This document shows, piece by piece, positions 1 to 12,316 of a DNA stretch of 64,000 nt. The first letter of the stretch is position 1. Every line of letters begins with the position of its first letter. The translations under genes and the position numbers were made by a program. The notes under the pieces were generated by a model. That model was not told the origin of the DNA. It worked only from the letters and a program-made list of their open reading frames with translations, and did no database searches. Origin of the DNA: Larus michahellis (Eukaryota > Chordata > Aves > Charadriiformes > Laridae); NCBI RefSeq assembly GCF_964199755.1, contig NC_133901.1, forward strand, positions 13,221,556 to 13,285,555, read 5' to 3'.

Positions 1-1649
1 TGTTGCAAGAGAACAAGAGTCTGAAACTTGCAGAATTAGTCCGCATTATTGCAGAGGAAAATCCTAAATTCTGGATAGGGATATGCTGAGAATATTACAG
101 TGTGGTGTCAGAGCAACTTGCCATCACACTGAAGCCATAAGTTTAAACTTTGCTTAGCATTTGTAATAAGTGTACCCTCCATCTATCAACGGGTACTTGC
201 TCACCTAGGCTGGGGACCTGAAGATGCTCACAGTGATCCTCTTTGCCATTGTGCACGCCTAAAAAAAAAAATACCCTGGAAAATGCAGCCTTCCCAGCAG
301 TCTGTTAGTTCTGTTTTGGCAGATGCTCAACCAAATGTTGTGTTTTGGCATGGTGGGATCCCATCTTTTTTGAATCCATCCTGTTGGACTCGTATCAAAA
401 TTCGCTGACAACTAGATTGGGCCTCTTGGAAAGTTGTGTGTTTTGCTAATTTTCTATACTACAATGCCACGGCAGCTCTTTGCATGGGGGGCATCGCGTG
501 AAAAAGGGAGGTCAGGATGGAGCCTGACAGAGGCAGTGAGGGGACTCGCTGATCGCAATGGGGAAGAAATAACTAGGGTGAAGAGGGGCTCATTACTTCT
601 ATCGTAAACCCTTCTGGCACGGCAGGGGAGACTGGTCCATGCTAGCGTAGTTGCTGGAGTGTCTCCCAGGTGGCTCTGCAGCCCCTTCTGCCTTTTTTCC
701 CTTCCCCAGGATGTCAGCCTGCTGGAGGAAAGCCATCTATCACAGCTGATCCTCTCCATCCACTAGTTATCTAGATTTAGCTTGCAAGTCGCATAATTTA
801 TGGTCAGTTGGTTCATCTCCCCTGCTCTTTGTCAATGCACAGCGTTTCGCAGACCAGCTTCTGAGAATAAAAGCTGCAGCACTGAAGGCATCCACGGGCA
901 GCAAAAGCCCCACCTCCAAAGTACACGAGCCAAGGAGGCCCGCGCATGGGCCATGGGAACAAACGGGCTAATAGGTGCCGATAAGGGGTTTGAAGCAAAC
1001 AGCCTCGTTGCCCTCCTTCGCGATCTTTGGATCAGGAAGTCATTCCGCTGAGATTTGTTTTCCTTTCCTTCCTCTGTACGTAGGATAAAGCAGGCAGAAA
1101 GTGTGAAGCTGTTATTAGAGGCAGAGTGCCAAGAAATCAAGAAAAATCTCACAGAAGCGCAAGTCATGCCCCAAACTAAATTTACCTGAAAAAAAACTGG
1201 TAGTGCTTTACACAACCTTATAATGACTTCATTTCTGTTGTGATCGTTGCTGTTGTTCTGCTTAATATCTTTCTCACTTAAAAAAAACCCTAACACAACC
1301 CTGTAGCAACCACTACAGAAATATTATTTGTTTGTATTATTCTTTAGGTGGTTCCTGTGCTGGAGGCAGTAAGTAGTTAGAATCACTCAGTACGTAATAG
1401 AGAAATTCATTCCAATAATAATAACAACATTTATTATTTTTGAAATATGAATCTGATGAATTCATGAATATAGAAAGCTCTTGTTGCTGGCTGTCCACAA
1501 AACGCTAATAAAATCAAGCATGATTTTGCTGATAGACTTTTGCTGTAGATTTCTAATGCTCCAGATGTGCGTCCATCACTGCTCGGCACCCAGCTCCTGG
1601 CCCTGCTGTGTGTTTGGATCCACCTTCTCCCCATGCACCGGTACACGTT
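1..1649. other. Non-genic DNA, left edge
   Basis: No gene is recognised here. Bases 3-89 form a short open frame at the window edge that ends in TGA and could be a partial exon, but no splice site or family match supports it. The rest is AT-rich, with short A and T runs near 257-270 and 1430-1440, and carries no repeat I recognise. Confidence 0.5.
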
Positions 1650-2234
1650 AGGGGTTGACCTGCTGGAGAGCAGCTCTGCAGAGAGAGTCCTGGTGGACAA
1701 CAAGTTGCCCATGAGCCAGCAATGTGCCCTTGTGGCCAAGAAGGCCAATGGTCTTGGGGCTCATTGAAAAGACTGTGGCCAGCAGGAGGAGGGCGGTCAT
1801 CCGCCCCCTCTGCTCTGCCCTGGTGAGGCTGCAGCTGGAGTGCTGTGTCCAGTTCTGGGCTCCCCGGTTCAAGAAGGACAGGGAACTGCTGGAGAGAGTC
1901 CAACGGAGGCTTCGGAGATGATCAAGGGACTGGAGCATCTCTGTGCTGAGGAAAGGCTGAGAGACCCGAGGCTGTTCAGCCTGGAGGAGAGAAGACCGAG
2001 AGGGGATCTCATCAATGCTCATTGATATCTAAAGGAGGAGTGGCAAGAGGATGGGACCAGACTCTTTTCAAGTCGGTGACAAGACAAGGGGAGTCTCCTT
2101 CTCTGGAGACATTCCAAACCTGCCTGGACGCGTTCCTGTGCAACCTGCTCTGGGTGACCCTGCTCTGGCAGGGGGTTGGAGGAGGTGATCTCCAGAGGTC
2201 CCTTCCAACCCTCACCATTGATTCTGTGATTCTC
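1650..2234 (+). mobile_element. CR1 LINE fragment, 5'-truncated
   Basis: This is a truncated CR1 retrotransposon in + orientation. It carries the diverged end of the reverse-transcriptase frame (a stretch like 'tgctgtgtccagttctggg' and a degraded 'gagagagtcca' block). It ends in the CR1 3' UTR block 'ctccagaggtcccttccaa' followed by the tail 'gattctgtgattct'. A piece is missing around 2075-2090, where the frame jumps directly to the 3' 'ctccttctctggagacatt' block. Boundaries are approximate. Confidence 0.9.
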
Positions 2235-3754
2235 ACAACAACAGCAGTGGGATGGGGCATGCCTGCTCACCCTGTGGTGCAGGCAGCCTTTTCCTTCTGG
2301 TATTATTTGGGGGGTGGCATCAGCTGCTCTCCCCCCATAGAGCAGCGATCAATGTGGGGCAGATCAACCTGCTCAGGCACTGTGCTAATAGAGCATTTAT
2401 AAATGTTGTGTTATAAAACCTCCTTCTCTTAGAGGCAAAGCAACCACTTGCCTGGAGTTTTACCGTCCTCCAGCATTTCTCTTTTTTAGGGGCTGGGAGC
2501 TCTGTGGGGTCCAGCAGTTGGGACCTGGGTGGATTTGCTCCGGAGCGCCCCACTCGTGTGCGATGGGCTTTGTTTGGTGAGGGGTTTTTTTGCCTTGCAG
2601 GATTGACGCAGCCTGACTCTCAGCAGCTGAAATGTAATCTTTAGCAAGTAAACTGGTAGTTTACACTGGCTCTGGTCAGAGGTAACAGAGCTGTTTCTAA
2701 TTAGTAGGAGATTTTTAGAAAGTGGATTTTTTGCCAAGTGGGGCCCCGAGGTCTAATGGTGTTTGTGCTCTGATATACCGGCACAAAAAGCCTTCCTGAT
2801 GTAAAGGCAGATTTAGATGTACCCCCGACTAAACCGTCTCCCTCTGTGCTGTACCGACAGCATCATGTCTTCAGTTAACGACCCCTCGTAAAAAAACCTA
2901 AGGCTGTCCAACGCAGAAAACATTTAAATCAGTTCCCCGATGTCCTGTTATGACGATGTATAAATTAGTATTGCAAAGGGTGACTAAATTGGAGGGGAGG
3001 AAGGCTATAATAATGCACAGGTGTTTGCAGACTGTGATGCTGTCACAAGCTGGGAAGTTGCAAAACGCTTAACAAAGTAAAATTAGGCATGTAAAAGTAA
3101 ACTCTTCTCATGTTGCAGATATGGTGGCTGCCTTTTTAGTCCTTATGCTTGCTTTATCTCCAAAGCTGTGTGGACATAGCGAGCATTAGAAATACAAATA
3201 TGGAAACCTTTAAGCACAAACGTATTGCTTTACAATTGCTTGTAATCTGGCACGATTCAACTCCTTGCATTCCTTCCTCTGATATTTTTTTTTCCCTCTG
3301 CGCATTAGTGCCCATGGCCCTGCCTGCCTCTGAATCGACCGACGAGCTGGCATTTGAGAGGCATAACTCTGGGTCCCTCTGCTTATAAGAGAGCGGTAGG
3401 ACCTTCTCTTCTGTCCGTATGCATGTGCTTTATAGTTTCCCAAGTGACAGCTATTGATTTTGGGTAAAATAACTAAGGAAGCTCAAAAGGAGCAAACGAG
3501 TTTTCTAACAGATCAACGGATAATTATAAAAAAGACACAAGCTTTCAGTAAATGCCAAAAGATATACATGCTGGCAGTTAACAACAGCAAGTACAATGCC
3601 TAAAAGGATTAGTGCGCAAAGGGAGCAAAGCCAGGCACGTTTTGCCCTGTATTTGTGAAATGTTCAGGCTGGTCTTCCAGAGGTCTTACTCAAAACTGAG
3701 CACTGTGGCGTGTGGAAGGGTTTACTCCCGTTGTCTTGGCACGTAGGAGGCCAT
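2235..3754. other. Non-genic DNA
   Basis: Unique-looking, moderately AT-rich sequence with no supported exon. The only open frames are short, lack plausible splice sites and show no family resemblance. Confidence 0.5.
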
Positions 3755-3960
3755 AGCTGGCTACTGCGTCCAGCTTTGGGCCCCCAGTATAAGAAAGACA
3801 TTGGAAAGCCAGGGAGGGCACTGTGGAGGGCCACCAGGCTGGTTATGGAGGAGGTGCAAGGAGAGGTTGAGGGAGCTGCCTTTGTTCCACTCGGAACAGA
3901 GGAGGTGAAGGACGAGTTGCTGTCTCTCCCTGTTCAAAAGAGTTTATAGAGGAGGCTGAG
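3755..3960 (+). mobile_element. CR1 LINE fragment, old and internal
   Basis: A diverged internal CR1 fragment in + orientation. It is recognised by the block 'tttgggcccccagtataag' followed by 'agggccaccaggctggt', which correspond to the end of the reverse-transcriptase frame of other CR1 subfamilies. The 3' tail is absent. It differs enough from the 1.65 kb and 23.7 kb copies to suggest an older subfamily. Confidence 0.75.
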
Positions 3961-5275
3961 CCAGACTTTTCTTGGAATTGCACTGCAAAACAGTGAAGGG
4001 TGATGGTGAAGAGCTGAGCTGTGCCCCATGCACAGCCCCAGAACGACAAGCACCTGAGTTTAATTGCTGCAACTTCCCGAGATGGTTGTCAGATGGGCTG
4101 AAACTTTCTATAAAGAGGGCTTTGGAGCTACTTTGGCAAACAACGACATCAGTTGGCTTATTTGGGACAAGTGTCTGTGTTTCAGAAGGGGGAGATCTGG
4201 GAAGTGTGAGCGGGTGATAAGCCCCGAGCAACTTATTTAACCCCTCCGCTTGGCAGTGGTCACAGGCACAGACCTGAGCAGATCTTTTGGTAAGGTTTAG
4301 AAAATGAGATATTGTTTAATATTATTTAATAACCTCCTTTGGGTGATGCTGAGAGTATCTAAGGAAATATTATAACATGTTACGCTTCTAGGGGAACGCC
4401 AGTGCCTGCATGAGGTACTTGCCTTCAGGCCCTGGCTTCTTTTCTGAAGGGATTGAGAAATCATTTTTTTGAATGTTACTGGGGCCAAATCCATACCAGC
4501 AGCATGTTGGGCTCATGGAGAGCAGGGCTCAGCCATTGCTGGAGCACCCTTGAGCAGCCACGTTGGTGCGCCTCCGTTTTTGGAGGAGATCTCCAGAGCA
4601 GATATGCTCATCCTTTCATGGAGCAAAACTGAAGCAGGTTCCCAAGCTCAGGAATAAAATGAACCTCATCTTTGAGTGGAGCAAGGGTGATTTTGTAGGA
4701 TTACTGTCTCTAAGGTTATTCAGGATCTCCACAGTGTCTCTGCTGTGGAGAAGATGAAGGCTTGGGTGGGCTCTAGAGCAGAAAGCCAGGCTGTCCCAGT
4801 GACCACTGTCCCTGCAGCAGAGCATCAGGCAAAAGGGTTGAACATCTGCAGCCTGAGACACTGGATGTGCTGCTACAAGTGGCCAACGTTGCATGTGAAC
4901 CAAACCTGAGCCAGGCACACCGTGGGCCAAGGCTGGCGCAACGCTTTCCCTACAACTGTGGTGAGCCTCCCATGGTGTCCAAGGCTGGACTGTTGCTCTG
5001 CACTTGTCGGATGTGCAGCAGCGTGGAGAGGTGAAAGGAAAAATGTGGCTTTGTCACTAGTCACCTTGCTGGGAGCTGGGGCCTCGGTCTGCTGCAGACT
5101 GCTTATGTGACACTGGGGTGTGATTTTTCGCCTCACTTGGCCAGGCCACCAAGCCCTTGGGGATGCGGGGAGACCTGGCACAGACTTTGCCTGCAGACTG
5201 CCATTTTTCAGGGCTCCCCATGCAGTGAAGCAAAAACCAGGCTCCTCCAGAGGGCAATGCAGAGCAGCACCAGGA
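3961..5275. other. Non-genic DNA
   Basis: No exon, RNA gene or known repeat is supported in this stretch. Confidence 0.45.
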
Positions 5276-5563
5276 TCTTCATAGAATTGTAGAATGGTTA
5301 CAGTTGGAAGGGATCTTAAAGCTCACCCAGTGCCACCCCCTGCCCTGGGCAGGGACACCTCCCACCAGACCAGGTTGCTCCAAGCCCCGTCCAACCTGTC
5401 CTTGAACCCCTCCAGGGATGGGGCAGCCACAGCTTCTCTGGGCAACCTGGGCCAGCGTCCCACCACCCTCACAGCAAAGAATTTCTTCACAATATCTAAT
5501 CTAAATCTGCCCTCTTCCAATTTGAAACCATTACCCCTTGTCCTTTTTTGCTACTCCCTGTAT
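5276..5563 (-). mobile_element. CR1 LINE 3' end
   Basis: A CR1 3' end in minus orientation. Read on + it starts with the reverse complement of the tail ('atagaattgtagaatgg'), passes through the terminal block ('ttggaagggatcttaaag', 'gccctgggcagggacacct') and extends into the end of the reverse-transcriptase frame ('aatttcttcacaatatcta'). About 290 bp are kept. Confidence 0.92.
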
Positions 5564-6008
5564 TTAATTGTATGGGTGTGAAGCATGCAGCAGTCTCAGT
5601 CCAAGTAACTTGGCAGTGCCCCATCTACCAGCACAGCTCCCAGCTCCATGCAGACCAGGCTCACTGGTCTCTGTGAGCCTGCTTGTCCCCCCCCTCCCCT
5701 TGCTGCCTTTCCAGCAGGCTTTTGGTGACCCAAACTCATGTGCCAGGTTGGTGGGACATAGGCAAAGCCATGGCGGTGGCATCTGGACCATTGCACCATG
5801 GAGCAGTGCCCTGGCGAGATGTTGGCAGCTCACGGTATCCAGGTAGGGGGTCGAGAAAATACAAAGAGGTTTGCCTCAGTGTGTTTGACATATTAAGAGA
5901 CGGGATGAGTCCAGCCCTCAAAAGCACTTTTCTGAGGCAAAGAGGCTCATTCAGGAGATCAGAGCCCAGCCAATCCTGAGTCTCTGCCTGTAGAGGTGCA
6001 GGGGTCAA

Positions 6009-6191
6009 CAGAATCATAGAATCATAGCATGGTTTGGGTGGGAAAGGACCTTAAAGATCGTCTAGTTCCACCTGAAGGGTGGAAGGGATCTTAAAGCCCA
6101 CCCAGTGCCACCCCCTGCCCTGGGCAGGGACACCTCCCACCAGACCAGGTTGCTCCAAGCCCCGTCCAACCTGGCCTTGAACACCTCCAGA
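6009..6191 (-). mobile_element. Composite CR1 3' end, two tails in tandem
   Basis: A short CR1 3' fragment in minus orientation. Two different CR1 3' termini lie head to tail: 'tggtttgggtgggaaaggac' to about 6073, then a second terminal segment 'ggaagggatcttaaagccca' running on into the usual body. This suggests insertion of one element into the tail of another, or a local rearrangement. Confidence 0.9.
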
Positions 6192-9100
6192 AGAATCCCC
6201 TAAGATAAATAACCCCATTTCTGCCTTAAAGTGCTTTCCCAAACCCTCTCACCAAGCAGCTGGGGCTGTGGGCAGCCTGTATTCATGCCCAGCCTTGTCC
6301 CTTTCTGTTGCACATTGAGCCTGTGCGTTTTGGCTCATGGTTTCATCATCTCCCCTACATGCTGGTGAGATGTGCTGCTCTGGGCTACGACTTTACACCA
6401 CACCTTCTACAGGACTGGGTTACACAGAAAATTCCCCTCCTAACTCCAGGGCAAGGGGCTTGGTGGCACATTGAGGCGATGGGGGGAACTGGTGCAGGAG
6501 GAGGATGCTTTCATGTTGTGCCAGATAAAAGCTGGGGTGAAACGCTTAATAACAGCTGGCATCTGTTCCTATGCATTAATGCGTCCTGTAGGCTCAGCAG
6601 ACACTATGTATGTGCACAGGGGAGGGAGGGACGGGCGGACGGATGTGTTCATCCCTGAAGGAGCTCCTGGCTTTGGAGCCAGACACATTTCCTTGCAAGT
6701 CAAACTGCTAACCATGGACCTGGGCGAGTGTTTGCCAAAGGAGAGGATTTCTCGTGGAGAGGTGTGTCAGGGCACGAGGGCTCCTCATCTACGTCATTCC
6801 CCGAGGGACTTCTTTGGAACTGGAGCCCTCCTTGCATTTTCACCCAGGGCCCTATCTGCTGATTAAGCCCTGACTATCTCGACAGCTTTCCGTGGGGACT
6901 GTTTGCTCTGCGGCAACATTAGCATCCTCTGCCAGCTCTCCGCAGCAGGAAGCACGTACGCGGGAGCGCAAACAAAGCCGGGGGCTTGCCCTTTGCACCC
7001 TGCAGTGGGGCGAGGTGGGGTGCCCCCGAGCTGGTCAGGAGCAAGAGGGCACGCCCTGGCATTTTGGGAAGTTAATTTTTTTAAAAAGCTGCCAGGCTGG
7101 CTTTTTTGCTGCCACCACAGGCTATGGAGGGGATGAGCGGAGTGCTTTTTTGGTGATTTATAAGCACTAGGTGGTTGGTGTTGGTGGAAAGAGGTGGTGT
7201 TCTGACTGGTTTTGCCGTGCCCGCATCTGTGCAACATGTGGGGCTGCTGGCACGCATCGGCTGGACAAAGCTTCTAGCTAATGAATATACAGCCTTGCCA
7301 AAAATCAGGAGGAGGAGGAAAAAAGGCGTGGTGGGGAGCTGCACAGAGCCTGATTGCTGTGGGTGATGGGGAGCCGGTGGTTTGCATCCTAGCGGGGTGC
7401 TCTGGTCTCCTCGCATGGGCTGATGGTGCTGGTGCAGCACAGGGCAGGGATGCAGGAGGGATGTGCTGGGGAGTCCTCTTTGGCGCTTCAGCTCCGACTC
7501 TCCTTTACAAATTCTGCTGTCCCAGCACAGGCAGCTACTGAAGTTCATACCCCTTGCACCGCAGGGCCAGGAAAGCTCTGGGGGATCCTTCCAACCTGGG
7601 TCATCCCAATCCCAGGGGTGCCTGTCAGCCCTCCTGTACCACTCAGGGCATCCTCCTGGGGACAGGTTACGGGGACAAGCAGAAGCTCTGATGGATCAAA
7701 CCTCCCTGCCCGCCTGATCTCTAACGGGGAGCTGGGCAGGCATCTGAGCTTGTCAGGCAGCCAGTTCGGGATGTGTGGTGTTATTTGGGGTGCCTTTGTG
7801 TCGGGGGCCCTGTTGTTGCCTTCCTTGGAAGTATTCAGAGCATCAAGGCCACTCCAAGCCATAGTTGTTCTTGCTACAGGGCAAAGAGGTCTAAGCTACG
7901 GTGCAAAGTAGCCTCCACAAATGCAGTTCTAGATATAAAGAGAAAGGGCTTAATACGCTGTAAAACACATCAAAAAGGTGCAAATGATGTGTCTTTTGGC
8001 ATCGACTCAGTCCCACCCATCTCTCCTGACCCTCAGAGGTTTGGCTGCCCGGAGGACCTCGCTGTGCATGCTACTGTGTGCCTGCGCTTCTGAAAGCACA
8101 GCCCGAGCTCCTTCCTCAGCCTTATCTCAGTGCACCAAGAATGCAAACACCAGGGCTGGTGGAGAGCAAGCCATGAGGCTGCTCCAAGCCCTGGCAGGGC
8201 AGAAGACAGCGGAGAGCCAGTGCAGCTCCTCCGGCACAGGCAAAGGGCTCACCACCAGCTGTGGATACCTTCCAGCGGGGTCCAGCTCGGCTTTGCTTCC
8301 CAACAGACTGCACGCTTTGCCTGCTTTTTGCAGCCAAGAGGTGAGTTTTGCTTTATCTCTATAAACACGTCAGGTTGTAGAATCCGAAAGCAGGTAAGAA
8401 GCAGTGTGGTAAGAAGCTCCTTCGTTGGCATGCGTTGCTGGAGGTTGGGATTACGTTACATTAATTACAGCCAGTGATGAGTCGGATATATTCTCCTACA
8501 GGTTTTCCATTTGAAGGAGGTTTCCAAATGTGCCTGGTGTTAAATCTGGAAGGAGGTTGGCTTTGAAGTGCACGCACGTGCGCTAACTTGATTGTAGCTG
8601 TAATTTACTTCAGTAGATTCTGTATAGCCGCGAAAGCAAACCGGTGTAGGTGCAGGCGATACCATGTGTGTTCCAAACGGGGACTACCCTGGGGTTGTTC
8701 CCTGCCAGGGGAAATACAGACCGTCACCCAGTTGGATGAGTGCGGACCCTAATGCACAACCCCTCGGTTCTCGGAGGGAAGGCGCGGTTTTGGGGACAGA
8801 CAGGAGGACGGGAGTCTCTCTTTTGAATCCCGAGGGATGCCCAGGAGCCGTGGGGATGAGGATTCAGTGGGCAGAGTTTGGCATTGCCAGAGGACGGTGC
8901 TCTGTGTATTATTTACCTGTGGTGCATCAACTGTAATTCATAATGCAAGTGACTTCCTTCAGATAGTCTGAAACTCAAGCCTGGTCTGAACTAAAGGGCT
9001 GTGCAAACTGAAAGCTGCAGGTGCTGTTATTTTTTTATTATTAAGTATTATTAAAAAAAATCCTTTTGGCAAATGAGGAGAAAACGTAGTCCCCGTGCAA

Positions 9101-11866
9101 GCTGTGCTGGCGTTCTGCATCCCTGCGGGGCCGGTTGTGTGTGGTGGGCTGCCCTTTGCAGGGGGGACCTCTCTGGCTGGGCTGTCCCTGCAGGGACCCC
9201 AGCGCTTGCCATGGGGTCAGGGTGGGATGCTCAGGGGTCTGCCCGGCTGCCAGCGCCCCCTTGGGTTGATTTACTCCCTCCTTTCAGTGGCGTTTACCAA
9301 AAAAAATCCTGCTGTACCTCCCCTGCCGCACGTGTCTGGCGGACACCTCGGCGGAATTATTGCACATCCGTAGTAATCTCTCTGGTAGTCTCCCACCCGT
9401 TTTCATCCTGCACTTGAAATACTGAAATTGCCCTGAGAAAAGAAATATCTTTACAAGATGGGCCATCAAGCCAGCATGCCGCCTGCCGCATCCAGAAAAG
9501 CGACCCACTCAGCAGGGTAATCTATTCAATGGCTGGGATTTATTTTTAACATTCAGTTCTGCAGTCCTTTTAACTTGAGCAGGGAAGTGAACATTTTGAT
9601 AACAGCAGCCTCCAGGTCAAATGTGATGAGAATTCATAACTCGCCGCATAGGGGTTTTGGAAAACCAACCAAGCAAAACAATTTCCCAGAATGAGACGAT
9701 GAAGATTCGCGTTTCTCTTCACAATGTCGTACACAGAGACGGTATCTATTGGAGTGTCTACTCATTCTCTCCCCACAATTTGCAAATAAAATGCCTCCCG
9801 GACTATTTTAAATTTGAACAACAATTGCGAGCGCGGCTTTGCTAGGCTGCTCGTAAAGACCTGAGACATCGGATCTTTAAGCCATCAAAGAAGAAATATT
9901 AATCCGGTAATGGGAATGTCCTGATGGTCCCATTTCTAATCAAAGCAAAGACGGAGTTTTCCTCCTTCAAGCAAACATTGCCAAGAGAGTGGCATCGAGA
10001 TTTAAAATTTGCAAGGAACAGAGGGAGGGAGCTCCAGCCCCCGGACTGCAGTGGAGCAGCACAGAAAGATCAGCTGGCGTGGGTTAGGTCAGAGCTGGGA
10101 CTGGGAGAAAAAAAAAAAAGAAAACAAAAAAAAAACAAAATTAAAATCTGGCTGAGATAAGACTGGTGAGGGAGCTGCTTAGAGGCAACTTTTTTCTTTC
10201 TGTTTTATTTTTATGTGGCTGGAGTAAGTCAGAAGCCACGCATCTGAGGAAGAGGCAGGAGGGGAACATGGCAGGAAATTTTGTAGTTCAAGTTAATGTG
10301 GTTTATTTTAATTTTGGATGGTGTTTCTAAGTGTTCTCGCGTGGGGCTCGGCAGCGGGAGTTCGTGCTGGGGCTGCAGGGCTCTGCAGCACAGGCGGCTT
10401 TATCGGCAGGCTTGGGAACAAGTCCTGTCCAAACCGCTTGTATTTGCTCTCCCTTCCCTGCCTTCCGTCCAAATTCGATATCTGCAGGGAGGCCCTGGGC
10501 ACGGGATGCTGCCTCTCACAGCAGGGGCTCCTCCGCAGGGTGCTGGGGCAACGAGGGAAAGCGGGGAAAATGAAGTGGAAAATAAAAATAATAACAAAAA
10601 AGCCGCTCTCATAGAACGGTTCCCTCCTCTGCAGGCTGCCAACCTGCTGGCTTTGTCCAGCAGATGGTACCCCCAGCCACATTGGTGCCTGGTGGCTATA
10701 GCTTTGTCACCCACTTCCACCCATGGCATCTTCTCCCACCCTGTCATGGAAACCCAGGGTGTGGCGAGAAACTCTGTGCAGCGGCGATGACAAGCAACAA
10801 AATTTGTTGTGCGGCATGGAAAGCCATCCTGATGGGAACCGTCATTGCTTTAACGTTTAATTCGATGAGATCTAGCTCTGAGAAATGGACTGGGAGCTGC
10901 TACAGCTTCAAGTGTGGCTCAGCGCTTGCAGGGGAATTTCCATGGGCTTTGCTACGCTGCGGACTTATCCATATTCTGGCTGGGTGACATGGTAATGCAT
11001 CTCACTAATTAACGAAGCACACGGAGACATATTTCCTCCCATTCCCTTCAATTCATCAAGCTTTAAACACTTCCAGGGGTCACTTGGGCATTGGGTTGCC
11101 ATTCAAGGCATCTCCCCTCAGTTGGACCTTGGTCGTGGTCTCTGCAGAGCAAATGTGGGCTGCTCAGGTGCTACCAGGTGGCATTTCAGGAGGGAATTTC
11201 CTTGTGTCATGAGCCTATCAAGCAGATACAATGCAGATAAGATTCAATCCTGCCTCTCGCTGGCAGGAATTCCCCAGTGCTGTACAGGCTCATGTCACGG
11301 CAAGACCAGGAATGAAGAGCTGGGGTGGGCTGATGTAGGTATGAGATGGATCTCCCCTAAAAACTGTCCCTTCTTTGTCCTTGTAGGTGGGTCCCATTGA
11401 CCCCAAACTGTTTCTGGGGCTGAAATTCAGCCTGCGGCAGAGCTGGTTTTCCTCCGTGCATCCGTCTCCTGTCTTCAGAAATCCCTTTGCATGCTCCAGG
11501 CAGTTTGGGTGTCTTCACCAGGGAGATGGACTTTAAGGGAGCCTGCTTGCCACCGTGGTGGCAAACAAACAAGCTGGAAGTGTAGATTTGTCAGAACTAT
11601 AATCCAGGTAGGTCCTAGTTCTTTGCTATCAATTTTCTGTCCTTGCATCTCTCTCTCTCCGGACCTTCTGCAGCCTCGGAGTCCCTCACAGCTTTTGGGG
11701 CTGAAGTGTGAGCACAAGGGGTGAATCGGGAAAAAGACTTGGGAAAGGCATGAGCTTCACCAAACTGCCTTCATGCTACGCTGTCCAAAGCCACGTCCTA
11801 CTATTTCCCAGTCCTGCTAAGTAATAACACCGGTGTACATTTTTGCTGTTCCTTGTCTCTCCTTAG
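6192..11866. other. Intergenic DNA upstream of A4GNT
   Basis: No coding exon is supported over about 5.7 kb. There are A-rich runs near 10110-10140. Bases 9540-9950 are AT-rich, low in repeats and lack CR1 hallmarks, so they could be a conserved non-coding element. The untranslated first exon and promoter of A4GNT should lie somewhere here, but I cannot place them. Confidence 0.45.
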
Positions 11867-12316
11867 CATCCATGTCAAAGGCATGACACCAAACGCCCAG
11901 GGAAAGTAAGAATGTTGAAGAAAATCCAGATATGCCTCTGCTTCTTCTTTGTCTCGGGCATTTTGTACGAGATCTCCCTGCTGTCCAGCTGCTTCTTCTC
12001 CTACGTGCCTATGTCCAAACACTTCCTGACACCTGAGCAGGTCTTGAACCTCGGCAAAAGCATCATCTTTCTGGAGACGACTGAGCGCCTGGAGCCACCC
12101 CCGCTGGTGTCCTGCTCTGTGGAGTCTGCCGCCAGGATTTACCAGGACCGGCCCATCATCCTCTTCATGAAGGGACTCACGAACGACACGGCGTTGGACT
12201 TGAACTCCAGTTATGCAGCCTTCTCGCTTTTGTCTTCTATGAAGAATGTCTTCATTTTTCCTCTCCAGATGGAAATTGTCTTCCAGGAGACCCCTCTGCT
12301 CCAGTGGTACAACCAG
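11867..12316 (+). CDS. A4GNT: A4GNT coding exon 1 with 45 bp of 5'UTR
   Basis: The exon follows the acceptor 'cttgtctctccttag' ending at 11866, so an untranslated exon must lie upstream. Coding begins at ATG 11912 and ends at the donor gtgagc at 12317. It encodes residues 1-135: short cytoplasmic tail, membrane anchor, stem and the first part of the catalytic domain, ending in WYNQ. The 5'UTR part holds two very short upstream reading frames (11872-11886 and 11883-11909) that stop before the main ATG. Confidence 0.93.

Noticed and set aside
3-89. Possible partial exon at the left edge ending in TGA
   Set aside because: It is too short, cut by the window and has no identifiable family. I could not match it to DBR1, the neighbour expected from human synteny.
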